This document shows, piece after piece, positions 36,873 to 49,499 of a stretch of 64,000 nt of DNA. The notes beneath the pieces are model-generated. The model was not told the DNA's origin. It was given only the letters and a program-made list of their open reading frames with translations, and ran no database searches. The translations under genes were made by a program, and so were the position numbers. This DNA comes from Schizochytrium sp. TIO01 (Eukaryota; Sar; Bigyra; Thraustochytrida; Thraustochytriidae). The stretch covers positions 804,001-868,000 of the forward strand of contig SMSO01000035.1 in assembly GCA_004764695.1 (NCBI GenBank). Reading direction: 5' to 3'. Each line of letters starts with the position of its first letter. Position 1 is the first letter of the stretch.

Positions 36873-39800
36873 GCTCGCCGCCTCGCGGGAGGAAAGCGGT
36901 GCCTCGGGCTGCTTGGCGGCCTCTCCTGCGCGCCGGAAGGCGGCTTTTGCTCGAGAATGACTCAATGAAGCGCGAGCTCTTCTGCGGAATTAAGATCTTT
37001 TGGGCGCCTTTTGTGGTGTGTTTTTGGCGTTGTTTTATCCCATCTATGATTATTTATTTTGGAATGGCGGCGAAAGAAAGAAATCAACTGACTTCAAATG
37101 CAATGCAATCAATGCCCGCGGAAGACTGGCTGCCTCTGGAGGGAGGGAGGGAGAGAGAGACCGCGGGCCGTCGCTCGGACAGGGCGGTGGGCGGGCTTCG
37201 GTATATTTCAATCTCTCGCGCGCCCGTACGGCGTTGAAGACTGCTTTTCTTGAATTGTAATGTGACGAAAGTGTTGTTCTGTTTGCTTTTGTTTGTTTGT
37301 TTGTTTGTTATTTAATCTTTTTTTGAAATTAATTTAATTATAGTTATATAAAAACTGTGTGAAAGTCGTTGCCGAAGCTATGTACTTCAAGCTAAAGCTA
37401 AGGAGGATTGCAGGCAGTCACGGCCGCGGTGCGCGCTTTGGCAGGCAGGGCATGCGTGCGTGCATGTACCGTGGCGGCAAGCGCCTGGGTTGGATCTCAA
37501 GATGTAGAGCCAGAGCTGCTTCACCAATTGGTTTCGTCGGAATATGTCTCTCTCTGTCCATGCATGCGAGCACATGCTGCAGTAACAAATACTAACAACA
37601 ACGATGGCGCTTTGTGAATGCTATCGAGTAAATTCGTCATCGTTTCATCATGGTCCTTTGAGCAGTTAGCTTGAAATTGATTGTCTCAAAGTGCAGCAGA
37701 ACCTGCTCCTTTTTTTGAGGGGCGAAGTAGTCAGTTTTGTTGCGTTACATGAAGACGACTTGCAGAAGTAGGTTCTAGCTGAGGTTCTGTGGTGTCCACG
37801 GCGGCTATATTATGAGGCCAATACACGATTACTTTGGGCTGAATGGCAGTTCTGAGCACAGGCTTCGAGAGCGCTCATAAATATGCCTGTTGTGCCTTCT
37901 CTGCTTAGTCGGCGTTTGATAGGGTTTTATAGCCTAGATTATGATGCTTCTGCAATCGGTTGCAACCCATGATGAGATTATTCACATGAACAACGGAGAG
38001 AAAGGTCCTCGCTGACTCTAATCTCAATGCGAAAAAAGCTGCCGATTGGCCCTCATGAAGAAGAAAACTTCGAGACCTATGGTTGGACAACACTTCAAGT
38101 TGCAGAGACCTATCAAATTTTCTATTGTCTACAAACCCTTTCTTGTTGTTGTTATGCATGACCTTTGACCTTTGGGGATAAGTATCGTCATCATCATGTT
38201 GCTCCTGCCAAGATTCGAGCTCTGATTCCGTAGTGCAGAGCGTACATATTGCGCAGAAATATCAATAGCAACGTAGTTTTAAGAACTACCTACTATTGGG
38301 AATGTTCGTAGATAAGAATAAACAGCCTGTCGCTAGATAGATTTCCTCGTTTGACGAAGCAGTGGGTCTACAAGAAAGACCTAATTTCCAGCCACTGATG
38401 ATTCTTTTTGTAAATAGCGCAACTTTCTCTCTAAAGCATATGCGCCCGCCGCACACTCACGACCCGTCGCTGGACAATAGTGCATTTGTTTGTGTGGTGC
38501 ATGGAAGCATCATGATGCTCGCTGCGAATCGACATTATAGCGTAAGAGGCCATAATTTTACCAAACAGGGTATAAACTGGTGGCATGCAGGGTTATTTTC
38601 TTTGTCAAAAGCAAGCATAGGAAATGCGAGCGACACCGCGTTAAGCTGGACGGAAGCCTGTTTTCTTTCTTCCACATGTGCTCTGATCCTGTTTGAAAAG
38701 CTATGAACAAGACTTATTGACCTTAATACACGCAAGTTATATTCAGAGCTTGGGTGGCTCAAATGAAAGTAATGAAGGCTGCAACTAATTAGAAGGTGCC
38801 ATCAAGATCATCTTTGATCCTCTCTCTCAAAACCTGCTAGTCTACCTCACCCCTTGCTAATGACCGGTACAACAGGAGCGCATCACAAATAATCACCTTG
38901 AGTAATCAAACAAGACTTTCATTCGAAGTAACTACCTCGTGAAGCAAGAGATCACAGTAGGACTTGGCTTTTGTTTCCGCTGTAGGATGCCCTTCACCCT
39001 TTGCCCACCGAACCTTTGATCACAGATTCATGGTCTGCTACTTCTACTACTTTATTTACAAGATCATGATACCTTAAACATACGGTAAACCCCTATATCT
39101 AAATCGAAAAAGACCGAACAAATGTGCCTATCCTTTGGCGCTCATACCCGGATTCTCAATTAATACTGTTGCGATGTATTGCGAGTCTATACGCTCTCAA
39201 GTTTGCTCGCGAACGAGCCAACTAAGCTCTCCGAGTCGTTTTATTGCACGTACATAGGTAGTGCAATAGGTAGTGCCTGCCCTATGTAGATAGGTAATAC
39301 AGGGAATCACTCTCTCTGCTAGCTCATACCTGCTGCCTAGAATGGCAACTATGCGATCAGTATTCATTCACCAGAGAGTTTGGCTGGCCTTGGGGATGTC
39401 GCGTGTAGATGCTTATATGAAAACAAAACTTGGGCTCTACGACCTGTTTCCCATGCCTTCGATCATCCTGGGCTTGCTTGGTTCACGTGGCTTCTTATCA
39501 GGTGAAGACGGTTAATTCTTGATTGACTCGAAGCCAAACTTCACTTACATTATTACATCGTCCGGCCGGTAGTTAACTTGCTGCCTAGCGCTTTGATAGG
39601 AGCTCTGTAGCGACCTATCATTGGCTGGTCGGCGCCTAGCGATCTATAGTCACTCGTAGGCATATCTTTCTGGTCCGCCTCACTGTTACAACATACCCTA
39701 GGTGTTCCTCAATGTTGGATGTGAAGACGGGTGCAAGTGGGTGTATAGAAAACGTTCTGGAATATCCCTGTCCACCGCTTTTTCCCTCCACCCATAACTC

Positions 39801-40383
39801 ACTTATTAGACCAGCAATTTAAAGTGAAGAATTCTATAATACTTCACTTGAGGCCGTTACCGCAAGTGACGGCAAGTGGGTGGAGAGAACTTGAAAGAGA
39901 TAAAGTGATTTTTAAATATTACTATGATTGTGTATTTCCTATTCGCTTTTGTTTATTTGTTCATTCTTTCCAGTCATGAATTCATTTAGAGGATCAAAAG
40001 TGAATGAATGAACTTATGTATCAATGGATGGTGAAGGACTCGAGGGAAGCGTCAGGGATCATGGTGACTGGTAAAGAAACCTGAATTCGGTAATCTCAAT
40101 TATCATTTCGAGCGCGGTCACGCCTCCATCACAAGTAGCAATGACCGCAATTTTGCCATCTGATCGCATCGACCCAAGAAATCAAATGATTTCTATTTTT
40201 GTTTTGTTTTATTTAACTTAATAATAAATTATAAAACAATCAGACTAGTAGCAGAAGACAGATGATATAAACACGAGGCAGTTAACACTTAGAGAATTTC
40301 CGCTCTCCAGTTATTAGTAGTAGCTACCTAGGTAACCATTACGCGACACTCCTAAAGGTTTACACAAAATAAGAGCAAGAAAT

Positions 40384-40424
40384 AAACAAACAAACAAACA
40401 AACAAACAAACAAACAAACAAACA
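40384..40424. repeat. (AAAC)n microsatellite
   Basis: About ten perfect AAAC units. Confidence 0.95.
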
Positions 40425-41098
40425 GAAATCTGGAAAGCTTAAGCTTAGGCAAAGACACTGTGCTCTCAATCGACTCCTCGCCTTTGTGCTGTACTAACCA
40501 AGCTACGAACTTCGCTCACATGAAAGCCCGCAGACTCACGAATGAATGTCTGTCGATATTCAAGAGTACGCATTTATCTCCAGAGAACGACTGCTTAGGG
40601 AGTAGTTTGCTCACTAAAAATGCAAATGAACATGCCAAACGAATCAACTCTGAATGATGAATTGATCAGGCCACCGACATTCAAGCAGTGAACGAAAGCC
40701 ACGCAAGAAACTGCCACAAAAAGCAGGTGACCACTTCGAAGCGTTTTTGACCCTGCAGGACAACTGATATTGCCCCAGAAGAATCGAATCAACAATCCGA
40801 AGTTGAACCAACTCGGAAACCGAAGCTACGTATCCTATCGAAAACTCAAAACTAAGCATTCTTTTGACTGACCCATTAGCAAGCAAACGTCAAAAAAACG
40901 AGGCAAATCAACAATACAATCCAACACAATACAAAACAAACAATACCGTATATTATTGTACCTAATAATAACATTGTACAAATGAAATAGAACAGATCGG
41001 GAGGCTATAGAAACAACAACCAGTAAAAGAAATCATCCCATCCTACCAGGAATACTAATTATGAAGAGAGAGAAAAAAGAGAAAGAAGTGGAAAAAGA

Positions 41099-41132
41099 GA
41101 AAGAAGAGAAAGAAGAAGAAGAAGAAGAAGAA
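41099..41132. repeat. (GAA)n microsatellite
   Basis: A run of AGAA and then perfect GAA units in a purine-rich stretch, about 600 bases before CK2 alpha. Confidence 0.9.
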
Positions 41133-41751
41133 GGAGAATGCGGTGGTAGCTGCCACCTAACCTAATTGATAGGAGTAAGTAGCATAGGTGTCTTCTAGGC
41201 CTTGGCTAGCAAGCCTCTCAGCGACGCCAGACAGCGGCAGCGGCGACGAGCGAGCGAGCAAGCAGACAGACGAGCCCGCGGCGCCCGCGCGAAGTCCTCG
41301 CGCCTCCGCCTGCGCCAGCTCGCCAAGTGGCGCTCCTCCAGGCTGATAGTTAATCCTCGGCTGCCGGTACTTTCTTGCCCGTCCGCGGATCGACCATCCG
41401 CTGCAGCCTTCCCTCCCTTCGTTTCATTTGCATCCATAGTTTCCTCCATCCAGTCGCTGGCGCGCTCGCTCGCCCTGGCGTGCGTGCGTACGTGAGTGCG
41501 TACGTGAGTGCGTGAGTGGTCTCTGTGAGATATCTCACAAACTTACCAACCTCGGCCTCGACTCGTCTGCTCGGTGCGTGGCGTAGGAGGTAGCGAGGCG
41601 TGAACGTCTTCTCTATCTATTGAGATCGCTGCTTTCTCTATCTTGTTTGCATCGATATCAATCAAAGTTTATTTGATCTCGTGGGGCGTTCGGGTTTCCT
41701 CGGAGATACTAATCTAGACCAGAGGCTTTTGATCGTTGCGAAAAGGAGCGT

Positions 41752-43393
41752 ATGGAAGGTAACATGTCGCACGCTCGCGTGTACGCAGATGTGAATGTCC
41801 ACAGGCCCAAGAGCTACTGGGACTATGACTCGCTGACAGTAACCTGGGGCAACCAGGATGACTACGAGGTGGTCAAGAAGATCGGTCGTGGAAAGTACTC
41901 CGAGGTCTTTGATGGCTACAATGTGCGCAACAAGCAGCGCTGCGTCGTCAAGATTCTCAAGCCGGTCAAGAAGAAGAAGATCAAGCGAGAGATTAAGATT
42001 TTGCAAAACCTCTGCGGTGGGCCCAACATTGTCAAGCTCTACGACGTTGTCCGTGATCTTCAGAGCAAGACCCCCAGTCTCATCTTCGAACACGTCGACA
42101 ACGTAGACTTTAAGATCCTCTACCCAACGCTTACAGACTATGACATCCGATACTACATCCGACAGGTACGTTTATTTTATCCATTTTATAATAGCATCCG
42201 AAGAGCTTATGCGATGACGAGTAGCACCATTCGTCGCATATGTATCAACGTTGTCTTCTTTTTGTTAAATTTGCAGTTTCTCTATTATGCTTTCGTTAAA
42301 GAGCGTCTCGACTAACTTTCGCACAACTGCTTGCATCCCTATGCGTATTTGATCACATGACTTCACCTGGCGGATATTTTGGTGTTTACACTCCTGCATA
42401 ACCCTCCGGGATTTTCTGTGCTCTATGTTTCTTACTTTCACTATATTTTTCGTGGGGATGGATAACATTTTGAAAAAAAAAACAAAAAAACACAGGTACT
42501 CCTCGCTCTCGACTTCGCGCACTCGAACGGTATCATGCACAGAGACATCAAGCCGCATAACATTATGATTGACGCTGCCCGCCGTCGGTTACGCGTGATC
42601 GACTGGGGCCTCGCAGAGTTTTACCACCCTGGCCGGGAATACAATGTTCGTGTGGCCTCTCGTTATTTCAAGGGTCCAGAGCTCCTTGTTGAGTACCTAG
42701 AGTATGACTACTCACTCGACATGTGGTCCCTTGGCTGCATGTTTGCTGGCATGATCTTCCGCCGCGAGCCCTTCTTCCACGGTGCTGATAATTACGATCA
42801 GCTTGTGAAAATCGCCAAGGTGCTTGGCACTGGTACGTTCTATCAAATTTTCTGATCTTGCCCCCCCCCCCGCCCCCCGTCTCAATTGTTTAGAATGTGA
42901 TTTATATCTTCTGACAACTAGACACATCCAATCTGTCAACTCTAAATCTCACGTTGCTTTTGCCTGTTTGGAGGATCGAAAGTGAGCATTCAAATGACTA
43001 ACTAACTGTAAAAACCCTATTGTGGTTTCCTCTTCTTCTAATCGTTCTGTGTCAACAACAGATGAGCTCCTTCAATACTTGGAGCGCTACGACTTGGAGC
43101 TCGACCCGCACTTTGACGGTATCCTTGGACGCCACTCAAAGAAGCCCTGGTCCAAGTTCACAAACCAAGACAACCAGCACCTTGTTTCCCCGGAGGCCCT
43201 GGACTTTCTGTCCAAGCTGCTGCGCTACGACCACCAGGAGCGTCTTACCGCCAAGGAGGCTATGGCGCACCCCTACTTTGCACCTGTGTCTCAGCACGAG
43301 GCTACCACCTCGGGATCACCCGAAGGCGCAGGAGACGCTCAGGGAACCTCAGCTGCATCTGCTGCGTCGAGCGCCACCTCAGCGAACGAGTAA
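41752..43393 (+). CDS. Casein kinase 2 catalytic subunit alpha (three exons)
   Basis: Exons are 41752-42165, 42496-42832 and 43062-43393, joined by GT-AG introns of 330 and 229 bases (phases 0 and 1). The joined product has 360 residues. It contains [18 protein letters not shown] near the start, the glycine loop GRGKYSEVF (about 46-54), Lys68 in VVKILK, the basic cluster PVKKKKIKR used for substrate and subunit contacts, HRDIKPHN in the catalytic loop, DWG (the CK2 form of DFG) and GPELLVEY. These features identify the constitutively active acidophilic Ser/Thr kinase CK2, found in nucleus and cytosol with a regulatory beta subunit not in this window. The C-terminus is a Ser/Ala-rich tail. Met5 is a possible alternative start. 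The intron-free ATG is set by the conserved N-terminus. Confidence 0.97.
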
Positions 43394-44488
43394 GAGAATT
43401 ACCCAACCATCAAAGGTTGGAAGGCTAGAAAAGATACGCCTATTGGGTGACGCTCCAATTAAATTTGCGCGTAACGAGGATGAAATGTGCTCCTATGTGC
43501 ACCTAAGTCCCTGTCACGCTGAATTTTGAATTACCTCTTCATTATCATCTCCCCAGAGGGCCCCCTCCCCTCTTTCATCTTTAGCCTCATTTTCTGCTCG
43601 TTCATTGTTTGTGGCTTTCAAGAGATAGCACAACGACACTGACGCGCGGTGCATACTTTTTTTCCTACCGTCAACCTCATGTACCACGTGTGCACGCAAA
43701 CAGGCCGTTTCATTCATGCCAAGTAAGCCTGTCAGCACCCATACCAAGCAAAAAATCGTAAAACATTAAAGCTAAGAATTAACAGTGAACAACATAACCT
43801 TGCGCATCTTATTCGGCCAGTCATACAGTTATGGTCTGAACTTTTTTTTTCAAATCCCTTCTTAGAGTTCACCTTCATCAAAGTGGTCTCCAAGGACTCT
43901 GAAGCGAAGCATTATACTAGATTTTGGCATATCAGACCTACAAAGTCTAGTAGCTGTCTTTAATAGCAAGTTTAGTAAAATGGGCAAGACCATTCATTAT
44001 ATCGTGAATGCGAGGAAATAATTTAGAACTGAGCAAAACGCCAGGAATCGATGAACTATACGAGCAGAACCAAACCCATCCCAATATATCTAGCAAGCCT
44101 TCGCTGGAGTTCCTCCTCCGATTTGAAATAAAATTTACTTACTAAACCTTCACGAGCCAGATCATGTTCAGAGCCATGCGTTACCATCTCTGAAAAGAAA
44201 AAGTAAGCCTCGCAAAAGGCTAAGTTTAAAATTTTATCGTCCATGTCCAGATAGGGAATGAAGCTATTGCAAGATGGAGAAAGAACACAAGGAAACAAAG
44301 CTTATCGATAGCTGATTTCAACAACGAAGGTGTTGACAGCAGGCAGCTACAAGAACAAACCTAGAAAGAGACAAAAAAATGTGTGAAGGGAAGGGAGGGG
44401 AACGAAAGGAGACTGAAAGCTGACAACAGTCAAAATATCAAAAAAGGAAGGGGATAAGGGTTTATGAAGTTTTGTCAGAGAGGCACAC
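43394..44488. other. Convergent intergenic region, CK2 alpha to eS4
   Basis: 3' flanks of two convergent genes. The frames 43514-43747 and 44056-44298 on the minus strand are AT-rich and show no motif. A T-run lies at about 43843-43850. Nothing else recognised. Confidence 0.5.
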
Positions 44489-45339
44489 TTACTTGCGGGC
44501 GCGGACCTGGTGGGCAGCGCGCTTGGCCTTGGCAGCCTTCTCCTCGATAATGCTGAGCTTAATACCCTTGCCCTTGGGGAGGGTGATAGCCGGGCGGTTC
44601 TCGTTACCGATGACAAAGGAAGCACTGAGACGGGTAGCGAAAACGTGGCCGCGGGAGTCCTTCACATAGATAATATCGAAGGAACCCTGGTGGACCTCGC
44701 GGGACTGAAGGACACCAACACGACCAGCGTTCTTACCGCGGGTGATCATGACAAGCTGGCCAATATCGAACTTGAAGATCTCAGTGATCTTGCCAGACTC
44801 GAGGTCGTACTTGATGGTGTCGTTGACCTTGATGAGAGGGTCAGGGTAGCGGATGGTGCGGCCATCGTGGGTGGTGATCATGGGGACCTTGTTGGCGCCG
44901 ACGCGGACAGCGGTGACCTTGCAGAGCTTGAACTTGGCCTCAGCATCGTCAACCGGGGTGAGGGAGAAGCGGCCCTTGGTGTCGTACAAGAGGCGGAACT
45001 TCTCCTTGGTCTTGTCGATGGTGACAACATCCATGAGACCAGTGGGGAAGCGGGGGTCAGTGCGGACCTTGCCGTCAACCTTCACAAGGCGGCGCATGCA
45101 AATAGAGAGAGCCTCCTGGCCGGTCAAAGCGTACTTGAGACGCTGACGGAGGATGAGGACAACCGGGAGGGAGTCACGGAGGGCGTGGGGGCCGGTGCTG
45201 GAGCGGGGGGCCCAGATACCGCCCAACTTGTCGAGCATCCAGTGCTTGGGGGCATTGAGCCGCTTAAGGTGCTTCTTGGGGCCGCGAGCCTGTTATTTAT
45301 TTCACATTCGAACATATCACCAGATCGTTAGTTTACCAT
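44489..45339 (-). CDS. 40S ribosomal protein S4 (eS4), two exons
   Basis: The long frame lacks the family's N-terminus, which reads [17 protein letters not shown] directly upstream and is preceded by an AG acceptor. A GTAAAC donor follows an isolated ATG at 45339-45337. So the coding exons are the ATG alone (45337-45339) and 44489-45289, separated by a 47-base intron (45290-45336). The joined protein has 267 residues, against 263 in animals. It has the N-terminal eS4 region, an S4-type RNA-binding segment (about 40-105), the KOW-like part with GGKNAGRVG-type sequence ([14 protein letters not shown]) and the C-terminal [13 protein letters not shown]. It is part of the small ribosomal subunit body. 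Codon bias is extreme, as for other ribosomal proteins. Confidence 0.98.
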
Positions 45340-48298
45340 TTATTTAAACTCTCCACAGACCTAGACACCAAATATCTATTTGGCTAAGACTGTTGATTTG
45401 TGCAGCACAGATTTAAGATCTCATACAGATAAGATCCCTCTGTTTGTATAGACCTAACGGACCAATAGACAAAACGGATGAGACTTTCTCAACTCTATAT
45501 TCACTTCTTTCTATAAACACGACGTATCATGATCTCACAAACTTCATCGAGAGGGTATCGAGATGCAAGAAGAAGACTCAAGAGTGCCCGTAGGGAGAGT
45601 AACCCTACATGGAAGAAGGAAAGCATCTTCAACTCAAGCTCTCAAGGCATTCATTCTAACACTTTATGCAGACTCGCAAAACTTGCAAAATCTACGTGTC
45701 ACTGCCAATGCTCCTATATGATAGACCTCAACATCAAAGGACACTGTCGCGAGCTGGTATAGCCGAGTGTCTCTTGATGGCCAGTCATTCTCTGTCTTCA
45801 TTCGCTATGCATTCAATCAGTCATAGTTGAATAGACTTGGTTTTCATACATAAGGCCTCGACAAGACAAGTTTCGTAAAGTTGTGATCCCCGCGGGCAAT
45901 CTCTTTCGCTCCCTAAGAGAAGCCTCCGGCCACTGCAGTGATTGTCGCTGTCCAAAGATGTGAAGAGTATATAGAAGAGGAGTCAAGTCCTCATCCGCCG
46001 ATTGGCCATCTTCATGCCGCCGCATGAGTTCATCCAGCCTAACTGCGCAGCAGCAGAAAGACAGACCTCTCTGTCCTCTGCCGCTACGCAGCCTGTGGGC
46101 CGCGCCGCCAACACGCTGCCACTTACCATGGTGCCTGAGTGCTGCCGGTGCTGCTAACTCGGTGCTCCTACGCTGGTTGTTTACTTGCTTCTCGCTCCCT
46201 CTTCTCTCGCGCCCCCGCCTCCCCCAATGATTCCCCGCGTTACCCACCTCCTTCGCGGCCACTCTTTAAGTTGTGACTCTGGGGTCCCACTGTAACCCTA
46301 CCCTAGTTTGGAGAATAAGGCTTGCTGGCGTGCGAGCAGGCGCAGTATAAGGCGGCGGTGGGCCGGCTGGGTCCTATACTTGGTACTTGTACTAAAAAGT
46401 GGTTTGTGAGGGTACTATCTCCAGAAGTGGGACCCAGGAATGGGTGGAGCATGGGGATATGGAAGCATTTAACGGGTGTTATGGAGAAGGTGAATGGCTA
46501 TGGGCAAAAGCCTGAAGAACTTGGAGAGTTGAGACTTGAGTGGTACTGGCACACCACAAGGCAAGAACTGTGCTCAATTTTGGGTTCTTAGAATTTGGCA
46601 GTCTATGCTCCGTGGATAGCCCATCTAAATCAGCGAAGAATTATGGGAAGGTAGCCGAGACGTTGAACGTGTATAGCGGAATGGAACTTAGGTTAGATAT
46701 TTTTCGCTAGCTTTGCATGGGAATTTATTCTTCTGGTTACTTTGGCAGAAGCGCATGGAATCGATAATATTGTTGAAAAGAGGAGAGTGTCTGTTTCGGT
46801 TCTTTGCTTCTGCTGTGTGTGGTGTGTGTTTTAGCTGGTCATCTCAAGTTGAGGTTTCTCATGAAATGTTTCTTGCTGGGGTCTGGATAGGTGGTGTCTT
46901 AAAATAGGCACTTTTCGTAAAGGAAACTGGAGGAAAGTACATTAGTCCTGGCCAAACTGAAACTAGTCGCTCTTACTGGCCAAGGCAGGTGGTAGCTAGA
47001 TCTCGTTTGAATGTATTGAGTAATTGTTTTGGCTTTAGTTTTTTACTCGAGTTAAAAGAATTTAAATCTGTATCTTTGACTAGCGAGAGTGTAGTGGAAT
47101 GTATACATGAAGGTCTTTAAAGATTTTAGAAATATATAAAGTACAGTAGGTGATCTTATAACTATTACAAGCCCAAGGTGTTGTTTACTTGGGGAATCAA
47201 GATACTGTAGATAATAAGAATATTACATTTCACGTTATCTAAACACCTAAACACGACTATTGTATTGTCAACTTGATGATTTGAGTTCATAGATATTTCA
47301 CTATCAGCATCCATAGCATTTGCATAAGCCTAATTACTTCAAAGAAGTCAGAGGTGACCTGCACTTCAGGACTTGACAAACAAGCTGGCTAAAGCAGGCA
47401 CCCTGGTCTGGATAATTAAGGTCGTGATGCATGATCTGAAGTACAAAAGACAACCAACATGTTTGTATAAGAATCAGTAGCTGATCTCTCTAGATTCTCT
47501 GTTTGCTATTTATTGAAATTTATATAAGAAACTGAACTTGAATTTACCTGCATCTGAACTACGCTTGTGTTAAACTTCATGGCTATTGGGTGTTCATTTG
47601 CATTATGCTTAGGAAGATAGGCACGAGTGTTCAATGCAAGCCTTTGAAAAGGCTTGCAGCACTAGTGTTTTCTGGTGAATGTGTACCCATTCTGCAGCAT
47701 AAAAACTTTTAGATGACTCTTTGTACTGGTTTGTATGCATGCTGTTCGTGATTATGGTGATAATGACCACAAATTATATGTAGTGAGCAATGCGGAAGCG
47801 ATAAATTTGAAGATTACTTTTTCTTGTTTTTTCCTTTTTCGGAGAGATTTGAGATCTCCGAGATAAGTCATACATATCTTTTAGAGGCAGGTAACCACAT
47901 TTTAAATTTTAAGAAAAATTAAAAAAGGTCCTTGCCTAAAGCTTTCATTCGCACTGGGTTCACCGTCCTCTCTAGCACGTGTATGTAAGGGTAGGGTAGT
48001 GATCCTTACTCACAAAATGTACGTCAGAAAACTCACATCATGACTTCGAAGGATGAGTGTTGTGGCCCAAGAGACTCCGGTGGCATAGTGATTTGCACAA
48101 TTGACTCCGTAATCTCCGTGTCCAGAAAGGCTCGAGAATCGTTTTATGACAGTTTTCTAATTTATATTCGATGGTCTTTGAAAGAGAGTTGTTGCTGCAG
48201 GCTATATTCTGAGTTTTTAAAGAAGGGTTTCTGACAGGACTGAGACAGCAGAGACCTACAGGCGTTTCGACGTACAGGAGGTTCTGACCTCTCGTTAC
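45340..48298. other. Intergenic region, eS4 to glyoxalase II
   Basis: About 3 kb. It must contain the eS4 promoter. Frames at 45813-46262 and 46322-46591 have no recognisable family. The rest is AT-rich. No RNA gene recognised. Confidence 0.5.
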
Positions 48299-49144
48299 TT
48301 AGAAGTTGTCCTTCGCCTTGCGAAGCTCCGCGAAGCGCTCAAGATTTTCAGCCCGGAGGAACGGGTTAAACTTGAGCTCTTCTGCAAGCGTTGTCGGCAC
48401 GGTCGGCTCGCGAGCTGTGACCTTGGCTTTAAGGTGTTCTACGTGGGCACGAAGATCCGCGTTATCAGGATCAGCCCAAAGAGCGAACTTTGCATTTGAT
48501 GCTGAATACTCATGAGCAGAGAAGATAAGCGTGTCCCCTGGTAATGCTGTGAGACGACGCAATGTCTCATAGGCATCTTGAAACGTTCCCTCGAAAACAC
48601 GACCACAACCCAGAGGAAAGATCGAGTCTCCAGGAAAGAGCACCTTGGACTTTGTGAAGTAGTAGGCCACATGGCCCTTAGTGTGACCACAAACATTGAT
48701 GACTTGGACAATCTCATCGCCAAGATCTAACTCATCTCCAGGCTTTACTGTGGCCGTGAGTTTAGGAATTCGCTTGGCCTCAGAGTCAGGTCCTAAAATT
48801 CGGACATTTGCGCCAAAATGGGCTACAGCATCTTCATTCCCTTCTACATGATCTCCATGGTGATGTGTATTGAGAATGACGTCAAGTGAGCGCCCTTCAA
48901 GAGCAGTCAAAAGGGGTTTCCACTCAGGAGTGTCTACTGCAATTGTTTCTCCACTCGTGCCGCTAGTCACCAGGAAGCCAAAGTTGTCTTGACGAGCTCC
49001 ATAGGTGGTGATCTCGAGTCCTGTCTCCTTCACGCGGGTTCTTCGCGTGGACACCCAGGAATTCGTGGGTTGGCCCTGCGAGACGCTGTGGAAACAACGC
49101 CGCACAGATCGAAGCGCGCGGGCTGTTCGAGCTGCTGCAAACAT
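48299..49144 (-). CDS. Hydroxyacylglutathione hydrolase (glyoxalase II), probably mitochondrial
   Basis: A 281-residue metallo-beta-lactamase-fold enzyme that hydrolyses S-lactoylglutathione to lactate and glutathione, the second step of methylglyoxal detoxification. The metal site is complete: THHHGDH at 93-99, His154 in CGHTKGH, Asp173 in FPGDSIF and His211 in SAHEYSASNAKFA. The family signature GCGRVFEGT is at about 179-187. The first about 25 residues (MFAAARTARALRSVRRCFHS) are rich in Arg and Ala without acids and look like a mitochondrial targeting peptide. The C-terminal substrate-binding region ends RKAKDNF. The ATG at 49144 gives the presequence and is the preferred start. It is the last recognised host-type gene before the virus-like island. 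Confidence 0.95.
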   Translation of the reverse strand: MFAAARTARALRSVRRCFHSVSQGQPTNSWVSTRRTRVKETGLEITTYGARQDNFGFLVTSGTSGETIAVDTPEWKPLLTALEGRSLDVILNTHHHGDHVEGNEDAVAHFGANVRILGPDSEAKRIPKLTATVKPGDELDLGDEIVQVINVCGHTKGHVAYYFTKSKVLFPGDSIFPLGCGRVFEGTFQDAYETLRRLTALPGDTLIFSAHEYSASNAKFALWADPDNADLRAHVEHLKAKVTAREPTVPTTLAEELKFNPFLRAENLERFAELRKAKDNF

Positions 49145-49499
49145 GATCTTGCAATGTCAACCTTGACGCTTCTTGCAGCTCTGCTCTCTTTCCTGGAGAA
49201 CAAAATATCGTCTTGGCATGCTACCTTTATAGTAACTAGGTACTACTAGGCAGCGAAGACAGTCATAATGATAGCAATACTTCTGAAGCTGATCTGCTTC
49301 TCCAGACTTTTAAGCTGTTGAGGCTGAGGATTCACACTCGAAACGAGTGAAAGGGAGTCACAAATGTCAGGAATATTGTTATTGAAGCTGATCAAATCTA
49401 TTAGTTTCCGCCAAAATACAAAGATAGAGATCCTGCAGTACATAAACAATAGGTAGGTAGGTAGCAGCTAATAGTACCTACTCTTACGATCTATCAGGT
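49145..49499. other. Spacer between glyoxalase II and the island
   Basis: Likely promoter of glyoxalase II. A short GTAG tandem (GGTAGGTAGGTAG) lies at 49452-49464, near the estimated left edge of the island. Confidence 0.45.
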
